Notes under the pieces: generated by a model
Seen by the model: the letters and a program-made list of their open reading frames with translations, nothing else
Told to the model about the DNA's origin: nothing
Database searches by the model: none
NCBI GenBank assembly: GCA_035318925.1
Contig: DATHDS010000012.1
Span: forward strand, 1 to 64,000
Length of the DNA: 64,000 nt
Reading direction: 5' to 3'
Source of the DNA: VAXT01 sp035318925
Lineage (GTDB): Bacteria; Actinomycetota; Thermoleophilia; Gaiellales; Gaiellaceae
Shown here: one piece after another, positions 1 to 7,241 of the stretch
Position numbering within the stretch: the stretch's first letter is position 1
Layout: the number at the start of each line of letters is the position of its first letter
Translations under genes and position numbers: made by a program

Positions 1-327
1 ACGGCGCCGTTTACGGGGCTGAACTACTCCCCCCTGGCCCCGGTCTCGACGGGCCACTGGGCCTACATCGTCGAGCACATCAAGTTCCTGAACACAAGCG
101 ACGGTTTCGACCAGGTCTGGTACTCGGTCGACTCGCTGCCCGACACAGCTCGGCCGCCGCTCGTGGACTGGCACGGCATCACCGCCTATACGACCGGCGC
201 GAACCGAAGCAACATCTTCATGTATCGCGCTGCGAGTACCAACTCCCAGCACCAGACCGTCTACTACTGCGGCTTCCACCGCGCAGCCAACGCCGTCACC
301 GCGATGATTCTGCCGAACTGCCTCTGA
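1..327 (+). CDS. C-terminal part of a secreted lectin/polysaccharide-lyase-like protein (partial)
   Basis: Frame 1 is open from the first base to TGA at 325-327, giving the last 108 residues of a gene that starts outside the window. The segment is rich in aromatic residues and beta-strand-like, with WAYIVEHIKF, GFDQVWYSVD and a GITAYTTGANRSNIFMYRA stretch. This resembles the end of concanavalin-type folds such as heparin-lyase-I-like polysaccharide lyases, where a Trp-containing strand and a final strand describing a 'GiYr' element recur. There are two Cys near the end (YYCGFH and PNCL) that could form a disulfide, fitting an exported protein. The family call is inference from composition and short motifs; an unrelated jelly-roll protein is possible. 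Confidence 0.5.
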   Translation, partial: TAPFTGLNYSPLAPVSTGHWAYIVEHIKFLNTSDGFDQVWYSVDSLPDTARPPLVDWHGITAYTTGANRSNIFMYRAASTNSQHQTVYYCGFHRAANAVTAMILPNCL

Positions 328-494
328 ACCTGCCGCGATCGCTCATCCGCGTCGCGGCGCAGAACGATGCGGGCGCTGCCAGAAGCCACTTGTGCCCCAA
401 CCTGTGACCTGCCTCACATGATCTGACAGACTCGAAGGCGATCTGAGCGACCTCTCAGACCCCGCAACGAAGCGGAGCGCGTCGCCCGGCAGAC

Positions 495-536
495 CTCCAA
501 ACCCGGGGGTTGCAGGTTCGAGTCCTGCCGCCCCTG
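495..536 (+). pseudogene. 3' half of a tRNA-Trp-like gene (remnant)
   Basis: The anticodon loop CTCCAAA (495-501, anticodon CCA), a T arm (GCAGG 512-516, loop TTCGAGT, CCTGC 524-528) and a 3' acceptor strand CGCCCCT with discriminator G (529-536) are present as in bacterial tRNA-Trp. The 5' acceptor strand AGGGGCG, a proper D arm and the 5' anticodon stem (CCGGG) are not found upstream. A 3' tRNA fragment is what an integrative element leaves at its attachment site, but no integrase is in view. A badly diverged full tRNA is less likely. Confidence 0.55.
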
Positions 537-824
537 TGGCGCTGATAGATCCGGAACTCCTCCCCTTGGCGGGTTTCGGCGTTTCAGGAATCCGTTCCGC
601 TACACCGAATCACCTTTAGGCCGAGCGGCTCTCGGCACCACCGGCGCGGTAGTTGTGCTCGCGGGAACGGCGGCGAGAACCGTTAGCCGTTTCCCCGTCC
701 TCACGCGTCCCCCACCCGCCTCTAGCTTCTTCGACGCGCCCGCCTCATGTGCGCCCTCTAGCACCTACCGGCGCTTCTCCCGGGGTAGCCGGCTCTTCCG
801 ACCGAGGCGCTTACCCTGACCGCC
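537..824. other. Non-coding stretch, nothing recognised
   Basis: No open frame here shows coding character. Short frames across it are Arg/Pro/Ser-rich in the way of chance frames in GC-rich DNA. No terminator-like hairpin is evident, although the VWA gene on the minus strand ends at 825. Confidence 0.5.
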
Positions 825-2351
825 TCAGCTGTCGGAGACAGAGATCGTGGCCGCCCGGCGGATCGGGCCCCCGCAGCTCCGCGGGAGCGCCAGACGTAGG
901 TACGCGTCGCTGCTGTCGTCCTGGCGGACGTCGTTTGAGTTGAAGAGCAGAAGCGTCGCGGCCGAGCCGACACGGCACCCGGGAAGGCCGTGGGTGGAGG
1001 CGACACGAAGCGTTACACGCGCACGGGTTGGGCCGACGAGCCGTGTGAGGCGCAGCCTCCGTACCCGCAGGACGAGGCGGATTCCGTTGCCCTTGACCAA
1101 CGTGAGCGATCCGTGGGCCGATACAGGGCTGAACACGCTTCTTGTGCGGGGAAGGAAGCGCGCGCTTGCGCGTCCTTCCACCGTCAACCCGGCTGCATTG
1201 CGGGCTTGGAATCGAAACGCAACCGCAGTGATCCGTCGCTTCACGCGGAGGAGAGCGGCGGACGTACGCGGGATGAGCTGGTTGCCGGCGGCGGTCTCGA
1301 CTGACGCGACCGCGCTGCTTCGGTACGTTCCCATTCGCCGCGCTGCGTGAACGGTTACGTGCAGGCGCAGCTGCTTGTGTGTAGGGAGCAGCTTCGCAAG
1401 CGACCAGGCAAGCGTTCGACCGGAAACCTTGGGCTCGGCCGTGGTCATTCCGCTGGTCGTATTCGGTACATAGCGAAACCCGCGCGGAAGATCGAGCGTG
1501 ACCGACTTCATCGTCAGGTCCAGCAGGTTCGGGTTCTGCAGCTTCACGGTGTAGCCCATGCGACCGGTCCGCAACGCGGTCCCGAGGTCGGGCTTCAGGG
1601 TGAGCGGAGCGTAGGCGCCCTGAACCAGTTCCACGATTGTCGAAACGAGGTCGCTGCCAGCATCGCGCGCCGCTCCGCCGACAAACGCCCCGGCGGCGAG
1701 TGACTGATAACAGCGCAGCGACACCGAGACCTCGTTCGACAGCGCCCGGACCATGATCAGCGTCCGACCGGCGGAGCGCATGTTGGCGAGCTGCTGCCGC
1801 GTGGAGAGTCCTTCTGGATCGTTTGAACGATCTTGGCAGGCAGGAAGACCTTCCCTTCCCGCCCCGTTCGGTTCCGCATCTCCGAGGACTAGGACGATCT
1901 TCCTTGCCGAGGGGCGCCAGCCCATCTGGGCGTCGCTGTAGCTCCGTTCGAAAGCGAGGTTGTAGGACTCGGCAGGGCCGTTGTCCGGACTCGGATTGAA
2001 GGCCGTCTTGATCCTCCCCAGCGCAGTCCTCACCGCCGAAGTGTCTTCGGTAAACGGCTGCAGGAGCTCGTATTCGCCGGCGGGGTTTCCGCGGTCGCGG
2101 AAGACCACGACGGAAAACCTCGTATCGGGTAGCAGCGAAATCAGTCCGTCGGTGATTCCGACGCCGGCCTGCTTGGCCTGGGCGATCGCGCTTGCCATGC
2201 TCGCCGTGCCGTCCACGGCGATTTCGACGTCGAGCTGCGAGGTCGGTTGTTGCGTCGCCGCGCTCGCGGACGATTCCCGACTGCCGGCGAAGGCGATGCA
2301 GCACCCCAGCCCAACGGTCAGTAGCCCAGCAACAAAAGTTTTCAGACCCAT
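825..2351 (-). CDS. Secreted von Willebrand factor A (VWA) domain protein
   Basis: 508 residues. A signal peptide occupies about residues 1-28 (KTFVAGLLTVGLGCCIAFAG). A VWA domain follows at about 38-245: strand DVEIAVDGTASM carries a metal-site motif D47-x-T49-x-S51 (DxSxS-like), and a second strand reads KIVLVLGDAEPN. The C-terminal half (250-508) is beta-rich with features of DUF11-like or Ig-like repeats (TVKLQNPNLLDLTMKSVTLD), ending in basic strands. VWA proteins with a metal site bind protein ligands, so this is probably an extracellular adhesion or surface protein. The ATG is preceded by AGGGGA. It is transcribed divergently from the RmlC-like gene. The ligand is unknown. Confidence 0.8.
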   Translation of the reverse strand: MGLKTFVAGLLTVGLGCCIAFAGSRESSASAATQQPTSQLDVEIAVDGTASMASAIAQAKQAGVGITDGLISLLPDTRFSVVVFRDRGNPAGEYELLQPFTEDTSAVRTALGRIKTAFNPSPDNGPAESYNLAFERSYSDAQMGWRPSARKIVLVLGDAEPNGAGREGLPACQDRSNDPEGLSTRQQLANMRSAGRTLIMVRALSNEVSVSLRCYQSLAAGAFVGGAARDAGSDLVSTIVELVQGAYAPLTLKPDLGTALRTGRMGYTVKLQNPNLLDLTMKSVTLDLPRGFRYVPNTTSGMTTAEPKVSGRTLAWSLAKLLPTHKQLRLHVTVHAARRMGTYRSSAVASVETAAGNQLIPRTSAALLRVKRRITAVAFRFQARNAAGLTVEGRASARFLPRTRSVFSPVSAHGSLTLVKGNGIRLVLRVRRLRLTRLVGPTRARVTLRVASTHGLPGCRVGSAATLLLFNSNDVRQDDSSDAYLRLALPRSCGGPIRRAATISVSDS

Positions 2352-2387
2352 TCCCCTAATCCTCAGTACTCAGGATGGTCCGCAATT

Positions 2388-2405
2388 CCCTATTACGCAA
2401 TAGGG
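2388..2405. promoter_or_regulatory. Small inverted repeat between divergent genes
   Basis: CCCTATT-ACGC-AATAGGG is a perfect 7-bp inverted repeat with a 4-base loop, about 37 bp upstream of the VWA start. It is AT-richer than the surroundings. It could be an operator or a short hairpin; nothing further supports a role. Confidence 0.3.
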
Positions 2406-2474
2406 GGTCGCAAGAACTGCGCCAACCGCAGGTCGCACGCAGCGCGTGACGGCGATCGCCACGCTCGAGCGCGT

Positions 2475-2480
2475 TAGGGT
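2475..2480 (+). promoter_or_regulatory. -10-like hexamer TAGGGT, leaderless start of the RmlC-like gene
   Basis: TAGGGT lies 7 bases before ATG 2488. The same arrangement recurs at many genes in this window and favours 2488 over the upstream in-frame GTG at 2446. Confidence 0.5.
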
Positions 2481-2487
2481 CAGGCGG

Positions 2488-3081
2488 ATGGGAGAACGTG
2501 GCCGCGACCTCGCGTCCCTGCCGCCGCCGCTTCGCAGCCGGTACGAGCTCGCGGACGAGGTCCGGCCGCCGGCGGAGCGCGACCCGCCCACGGTCGACGC
2601 CGTCGGGCGACCACTCGGGACGGAGATAGAGGGCGTTCTCTACGCCCGCGCGACGCCGAATGTGGACCATCGCGGGACGCTGACGGAGATCGTCAACTTC
2701 GACAACGACTTCTGGGACGAGCCAATCGTCTACTCGTACTGCTTCACGATCCGCCCAGGCCGAATCAAGGGCTGGGCGATGCACCGCAAGCAAGCCGATC
2801 GCTATTTCCTCTGCGCCGGGAGTGTGCGGGTCGTCCTTCACGACGGCCGCGTCCGCTCACCCACCTACGGCGCCTTCGCCGAGTTTCACCTGACCGAGGA
2901 ATCGCGCGGGCTGCTGCTGATCCCCCCGGGGGTTTGGCACGGCGACCAGAACTGGGGCGACAACGACGCGGTCTTGCTGAACTTTCCGGCACTTCCGTTC
3001 GATCGCGTGAATCCCGACAAGCACCGGATCGACCCGCACTCGGGCACGATTCCGTTCGACTGGTCGCTGCCGGACGGCTGA
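2488..3081 (+). CDS. RmlC-like cupin (dTDP-4-dehydrorhamnose 3,5-epimerase family)
   Basis: 197 residues. Cupin motifs typical of RmlC/WxcM proteins are visible: DHRGTLTEIVNFD, then GRIKGWAMHRKQADRYF where the His matches the catalytic His of RmlC, then GSVRVVLHDGR and LLIPPGVWHG. The region that normally carries the catalytic Tyr of the epimerases reads AVLLNFPALPFD, so that Tyr seems to be absent. A nucleotide-sugar epimerase or isomerase role is therefore uncertain; a sugar-binding or non-epimerising cupin is possible. There are no other dTDP-rhamnose genes beside it, although a sugar epimerase and a glycosyltransferase lie at 12-14 kb. An in-frame GTG at 2446 would add 14 poorly supported residues. 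Confidence 0.75.
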   Translation: MGERGRDLASLPPPLRSRYELADEVRPPAERDPPTVDAVGRPLGTEIEGVLYARATPNVDHRGTLTEIVNFDNDFWDEPIVYSYCFTIRPGRIKGWAMHRKQADRYFLCAGSVRVVLHDGRVRSPTYGAFAEFHLTEESRGLLLIPPGVWHGDQNWGDNDAVLLNFPALPFDRVNPDKHRIDPHSGTIPFDWSLPDG

Positions 3082-3088
3082 CCTGCGT

Positions 3089-3892
3089 CTAAGGGCACGC
3101 CGCTGCGTAGAAGCGGAGGTACTCGCCCATCCGGCCCGACCAGCCGCCGTGGCCGCCGCCGTGGACGTCGAGACGCACGCGAGTTCCGCGGGCTCGCAGC
3201 TCGCGGGCAAGTGCCGTGTCCGCGTGCAGGAAGGGATCGTCGCGGCCGACATCGATCCAGACTGGAACGCGGTAGCTCGTCTCCGCACGGGCAAACCCGA
3301 TCACGTCGTGGCGCGCGAAGTCTTCCGCGTCGTCGAACGCCCCGGAGGGTGTGTCCGCGCCGCGGAACCATAGAGCCGCCGAATGCGCGCCGACCGCACA
3401 GAAACGCCGCGGGGCGAGCCGCGCCAGGTCGAGAGCCCCGAAGCCGCCCATCGAGATGCCGCCGATCGCGATTCGGCGTTCGTCGGCGTGCGACCTTGCG
3501 ATTGCGGCCGGGATCGCCTCGCGGAGCAGGGACGTTCCCCACTTCCCATCGCGGCGGTCGTGCCAGTAGCTGTGGTCGCCGCCGTCGACGAGCAGGACGT
3601 TCGGAGCCCGCCCACCGAGATCGTGGAGCGCGTCAAAGAGTGGCTGCCTGAGGTTCGAGTCGGGCGGCGAGCCGCGCCCATGCAGGAACACGAGCAATTC
3701 ACGATCGCGACCTCCACCGTCCGGGATGACGAGGATCTCGTGCAGCTCGCGCGGAACGAGCTCGCTGTCCAGCGTGAACCGCACGACGGTCGCGCCGCGC
3801 GCGCTCACGTAACCCCGCCGCCAGTCGCGCAGCCCAATCCACGCCGCCCCGGCCACGAGCAGCGCGAGGCCGAGGACTAGCCCCCGCCGCAC
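3089..3892 (-). CDS. Membrane-anchored or secreted alpha/beta-hydrolase esterase
   Basis: 267 residues from GTG 3892. The N-terminus MRRGLVLGLALLVAGAAW is a signal peptide or anchor. The alpha/beta-hydrolase triad is visible: nucleophile elbow GISMGGFGALD (Ser in GxSxG), an acidic strand DVGRDDPF, and the His in GGGHGGWSG near the C-terminus. An oxyanion-type ELLVFLHGRG strand also fits esterase D/feruloyl-esterase-like hydrolases. The start lies inside the last codons of the upstream small membrane gene (15-bp overlap), so the two are probably co-transcribed. A longer frame extends upstream but duplicates that gene and lacks coding character. Substrate unknown. Confidence 0.8.
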   Translation of the reverse strand: MRRGLVLGLALLVAGAAWIGLRDWRRGYVSARGATVVRFTLDSELVPRELHEILVIPDGGGRDRELLVFLHGRGSPPDSNLRQPLFDALHDLGGRAPNVLLVDGGDHSYWHDRRDGKWGTSLLREAIPAAIARSHADERRIAIGGISMGGFGALDLARLAPRRFCAVGAHSAALWFRGADTPSGAFDDAEDFARHDVIGFARAETSYRVPVWIDVGRDDPFLHADTALARELRARGTRVRLDVHGGGHGGWSGRMGEYLRFYAAACP

Positions 3893-4203
3893 GCGTCGGC
3901 CGGATCGACGCCGGCAGCGAACAGAACCCCAACAGCCGAGACCGCGATGAAAGAGACAAGCGACAACGCGATGCCGATCTTTGCGAATCGCCGCGACGCC
4001 CTGCTGGTACGGAGCGACCAGACGGAGACAAGGAGCGCGCCGATCGTCGTCAGCGCCCACGCAGAGACGATCGAGTCCGCCAGCGTCCCCCAATGATGCG
4101 CCCATTGGAACGCCGCCAGGAGCAGCACGACGGATATGAGGCCGAGTCCTCCTCCCGCTTTCCCGCGCCGGACGGGCTCCTCGAGCCCTGGCTCAAGCTC
4201 CAT
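3877..4203 (-). CDS. Small integral membrane protein
   Basis: 108 residues with two or three predicted membrane segments (LGLISVVLLLAAFQWAHHWG, SAWALTTIGALLVSVWSL and ALSLVSFIAVSAVGVLFAAG) and a charged N-terminus. No known family is recognised. The ATG follows AAAGGGGGACGATC, a good ribosome-binding site. It is first of a two-gene unit with the esterase. A 38-base module 46 bases upstream is nearly identical to one upstream of the secreted-protein gene starting at 11300, suggesting shared control. Confidence 0.7.
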   Translation of the reverse strand: MELEPGLEEPVRRGKAGGGLGLISVVLLLAAFQWAHHWGTLADSIVSAWALTTIGALLVSVWSLRTSRASRRFAKIGIALSLVSFIAVSAVGVLFAAGVDPADACGGG

Positions 4204-4248
4204 GATCGTCCCCCTTTGGTAGCTGGCAGCACACCCTGCGCGGGCCGC

Positions 4249-4286
4249 GAAACATCCGTGTCACGGGCGTGTAACGATTTCGCTAC
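4249..4286 (-). promoter_or_regulatory. Shared promoter/operator module, copy 1 (contains CCGTGTCACGG)
   Basis: A 38-base segment upstream of the membrane-protein gene that starts at 4203. It matches 11344-11381 at 33 of 38 positions and sits at the same distance from the start codon. At its centre, 4256-4266, is the perfect palindrome CCGTG-T-CACGG. It is a candidate promoter with an operator for a common regulator. Confidence 0.55.
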
Positions 4287-4289
4287 GGA

Positions 4290-5210
4290 CTACGCCTGAA
4301 CCGGCCCCCGCAGGACGACGACGCTGAGCTCCGGGTCGGGCTGATAGCCGAGCTTTGCGTTCAGCGTCCGCATCGGCAGGTTTCGTTCCTCGCTCCCGGT
4401 GGCCAGGCGCCTCAGCCCCAGTTCCGTGGCGGCGGCGATCTGAGCGCGCTTGAGTGCGGTCGCGACACCGCGGCGCCGCCAGGCCCGCTTGACGGCCGTG
4501 AACCCGTGCCGGCCTTGGTCCCCGAAGAGGTCCGCGACGGCGTACCCGACGACTTGGTCACCGTCGAGCGCGACGAACGCGAGGTCGGGCGAACGGCTGG
4601 GCCGATCGATGTCGATTGCACGCCACGCCTCGAGCGTCATCGGGCCGCTGGAGCCCGGTACGTCCTGATCGCACTCCACGTAGACCTCGTACATCGCTTC
4701 GACGACGTCGGGCCGCTCGCGCCGAGAGAGGATCCGGATGCCGTCCGGCGGCGCCGACGGTGGCTGCGGGCCGCCGAGCTTGAGGCTGACCGCTTCCTCG
4801 CCCCCGGCCTTCTGGAAGCCTCGACGCTCGAGGAACGCCCGCGAGCTCTCGTCGCTCTTTACCACCTGGATCTGAAGTACGTCCTTGCCGAGGGCCCGCG
4901 CTCGCTCGGAGACATAGGCCAGCACGGCCGAGCCGATGCCCATCCTGCGCCGGTCGGGGACGACGGCGATGTCCGCCGGCGCAAAATCCGCGGCAGGGCC
5001 CTCGACGAAACCGCACGCAACGGGCTCGTCGCCGAGCCGGCCGACGATGAAGGTGAGTCCGTCGGTCGACGATTCGAGGGCGTGGCGCAAATTGGCCACG
5101 GTCGGGCGAGCGCGTGGCGTAACGATCTTCCTAACCGCGATCAGGGCCTCGAGATCCACGTCGGTCTCGGCAGGCGCGATCGCGAGCTGGGACAGCTCCG
5201 GTCGTTCCAC
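4290..5210 (-). CDS. Tandem GNAT-family N-acetyltransferase
   Basis: 306 residues with two GNAT domains. The first has the acetyl-CoA motif A as RRRMGIGSAVL (about residue 87) and a motif-B end FLERRGFQ; the second has RRRGVATALKRAQI and ends LGYQPDP. The second domain retains MRTLNAKLGY, typical of mycothiol-synthase-like tandem GNATs. The acceptor is unknown; small-molecule or antibiotic acetylation are options. The GTG start is preceded by a GAGGAGGA ribosome-binding site. It is upstream of, but separated by about 85 bp from, the membrane-protein/esterase pair on the same strand. Confidence 0.8.
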   Translation of the reverse strand: MERPELSQLAIAPAETDVDLEALIAVRKIVTPRARPTVANLRHALESSTDGLTFIVGRLGDEPVACGFVEGPAADFAPADIAVVPDRRRMGIGSAVLAYVSERARALGKDVLQIQVVKSDESSRAFLERRGFQKAGGEEAVSLKLGGPQPPSAPPDGIRILSRRERPDVVEAMYEVYVECDQDVPGSSGPMTLEAWRAIDIDRPSRSPDLAFVALDGDQVVGYAVADLFGDQGRHGFTAVKRAWRRRGVATALKRAQIAAATELGLRRLATGSEERNLPMRTLNAKLGYQPDPELSVVVLRGPVQA

Positions 5211-5396
5211 TGAAGTCCTCCTCAGATGTGAGTGTTAGGAGGCTTTGGCGAAATATGGCTGGGCCGCCGGGCCGCGCTGCTCGCCCCGAGGCGACGAGCA
5301 ACACTCCACCAAAACCTCCCGGGCGTGACGCGGATGTCGGCCATGTGCACCACCTCCGAAGCGCAGGTCTCCTGCGCCGAACGGGACGACCGCATC

Positions 5397-6053
5397 CTAC
5401 TTCTTCTCTTTCTTGCCCTTCTCCTTGCCCTGCTCGCCCCTGTCGTCCTTCTTCACCTTCGGTGGCTTCTCTTTCTTGCCGCCCTGATCTTCCTTCTCTG
5501 CCTTCGGTGGCTTCTCGGCCTTCTCTTTCTTCTGCTTCCGCTCGTGGCGACGCGGGCCGGTCCGGCTGTGCTTCTTGTCGCCTTTCCCCCGGCCGGGACG
5601 GGTCTCGACTCCGGCCTGCGGCGGCGGAGCCGGGTCGGGCGGGCTGACAGGCGGTGGAGGTGGAGCGGGCGTGAGTGGAGGCGGCGCGGGCGGGGGCTTC
5701 GGTCGTCTGCTCTCAGGCGGCGGCTTGGGCTTCGCAGCGCGCAGGCGCGAGGGGTGCTTCGACTCGACGGCGATGAGCTGCGCGGCGCCGGAACGGCTGG
5801 CCGGGGCGCTCCGTTGTGGCGCGCGGGCGACGCCCCGCCGCTTCGCGACGGGAGAGGAGGCTCCGGGGACGCTCACGTGCAGGTGGCCGAGCGAGCGGAA
5901 AGGCGCGTCCGGTAGCTCGAACGCGATCGCCGGGACCTCAGCCCGCAACGCCTTGACGGGCCTGCGCACCTCGACGGCCCCGCGCCAGAGGTAGCCAGAG
6001 GCCATCGCGACCGCGACCAGCGCGGAAAGCCGCAAGGCATTCGCCGTCACCAC
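5397..6053 (-). CDS. Exported or anchored Pro-rich protein with Lys/Glu-rich C-terminus
   Basis: About 218 residues from GTG 6053 (a second GTG follows at once). One hydrophobic segment near the N-terminus (ALRLSALVAVAMASGYLW) is a signal or anchor. Residues about 95-150 are proline-rich (PPAPPPLTPAPPPPP), and the last 60 residues alternate Lys and Glu (KKEKAEKPPKAEKEDQ). This layout fits a protein crossing the cell wall by the Pro-rich part with a charged tail outside. No enzymatic domain is seen. It follows the diguanylate cyclase gene by 35 bp on the same strand and may be in its operon. A longer frame reading back into that gene is not supported. Confidence 0.55.
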   Translation of the reverse strand: MVTANALRLSALVAVAMASGYLWRGAVEVRRPVKALRAEVPAIAFELPDAPFRSLGHLHVSVPGASSPVAKRRGVARAPQRSAPASRSGAAQLIAVESKHPSRLRAAKPKPPPESRRPKPPPAPPPLTPAPPPPPVSPPDPAPPPQAGVETRPGRGKGDKKHSRTGPRRHERKQKKEKAEKPPKAEKEDQGGKKEKPPKVKKDDRGEQGKEKGKKEKK

Positions 6054-6088
6054 GCACTGAAGTATGGGACGCGCGCCAGACGTCCCCG

Positions 6089-7207
6089 CTACAACGTCGG
6101 CACGGCGCCGGCACGGGCGACGCGGTTCTTCCCCTCCTCCTTCGCCCGGTACAGCGCGGTGTCGGCCGCCCGGAGCAGCTCGTTGGAGGACTGGCCGGCC
6201 CCGAGCTCCGCAACCCCGAAGCTGGCCGTCACCGATACCTCCCGACCCTCGCCGAGCCAGATCCGGAGCTGGGCAAGCGAACGGCACAGTCGCTCGGCGC
6301 CGGTCGCAGCGCCGGCGACATCGGTCTCGGGCAAGAGCAGCGCGAACTCCTCGCCGCCCAACCGACCCGCGACGTCGACGTCGCGGCCGTACGCTCGGAT
6401 CAGGTCGGCGAAGGCCTGGAGCACCTCGTCGCCGGCATGGTGACCGAACCGGTCGTTGATCAGCTTGAAGTCGTCGAGATCGGCAAGGATGACCGAGAGC
6501 GGCGCTCCCACCCGCTGCGTGCGGCCGATCTCCGACTGCAGCGCTGCGAGGAAGCGACGGCGGTTGACGAGCCCGGTCAGCTCATCGGTCAGCGCCTGCT
6601 GCTGGACGATGTCGTGGAGCCGAGCGTTCTCGAGCGCAATCGCGGCCTGCGACGAGAGCCACTCGGCAAGCCTCATCGCCTCCTCGCCGAATCCGGCCTC
6701 CGGCGGGTGCAGCACGAGCTTCGTCGCTCTCGTCTCGTCACCGGCCGAGAGGTCGAACTCGACCGATTCCCGCTCATCGCCGAGGTCGCCGACCCAGCCG
6801 ATCTCCTGGCCCTCGTGCACCAGTTGACCGCCGCGCGCGCCGGTGGCCTCGGTGATGACGTTGAGGATGACGGGCAGGAGCGCGCGCGGGTTGTGGGTTG
6901 CGGCGAGCGCTTCGCCGACGAGCGCAAGCCCCTCCCGGGCGTCACGGGGGCCGGCAACAGGAGGGCGGCGGCGGTCGCGCCGGCCTCGGCGCGGACCTCC
7001 GGTATTCCGGGTCGCGGGGCGGCCAAGCGAGAAGAGCAGCACCACTGTCGCGGCGCTCGCCAGAAGAGCCAGGATGAGGAGCGGCCAGTGGATCCGGATC
7101 AACGCGCCCGGGACCGCAGCGGGAATCAGGGCGACGGCCGCGGTCGCGCGGCGCAAGGGGAAAAGCACGCCCCGAGCGGGTCTCCAGATCGGCCGCAGGT
7201 TCGCCAT
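6089..7207 (-). CDS. Membrane diguanylate cyclase (GAF-GGDEF)
   Basis: 372 residues. One or two membrane segments lie in residues 20-62 (ATAAVALIPAAVPGALI, WPLLILALLASAATVVLLF), then a GAF-like sensor at about 90-200, then a GGDEF domain (205-370). The active site reads RLGGEEF (residues 282-288), and an intact inhibitory-site motif RDVD (275-278) stands at the spacing seen in PleD-type enzymes, so c-di-GMP product inhibition is expected. The substrate-binding segment LADLDDFKLINDRFGH is complete. It should make c-di-GMP from two GTP at the membrane in response to a signal read by the GAF domain. No EAL or PilZ gene is nearby. Confidence 0.9.
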   Translation of the reverse strand: MANLRPIWRPARGVLFPLRRATAAVALIPAAVPGALIRIHWPLLILALLASAATVVLLFSLGRPATRNTGGPRRGRRDRRRPPVAGPRDAREGLALVGEALAATHNPRALLPVILNVITEATGARGGQLVHEGQEIGWVGDLGDERESVEFDLSAGDETRATKLVLHPPEAGFGEEAMRLAEWLSSQAAIALENARLHDIVQQQALTDELTGLVNRRRFLAALQSEIGRTQRVGAPLSVILADLDDFKLINDRFGHHAGDEVLQAFADLIRAYGRDVDVAGRLGGEEFALLLPETDVAGAATGAERLCRSLAQLRIWLGEGREVSVTASFGVAELGAGQSSNELLRAADTALYRAKEEGKNRVARAGAVPTL

Positions 7208-7241
7208 CTGGACGAGCCAGTCTAATCCCGCTACGAGCCGC

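Noticed and set aside
811..2304. 497-codon minus-strand frame overlapping the VWA gene
   Set aside because: Another frame of the same DNA; the VWA frame has signal peptide and metal-site motif, this one is Arg-rich and patternless.
5400..5570. CT-rich repeat as a non-coding element
   Set aside because: It reads as the Lys/Glu tail of an open frame continuous with a signal peptide; kept as part of that gene.
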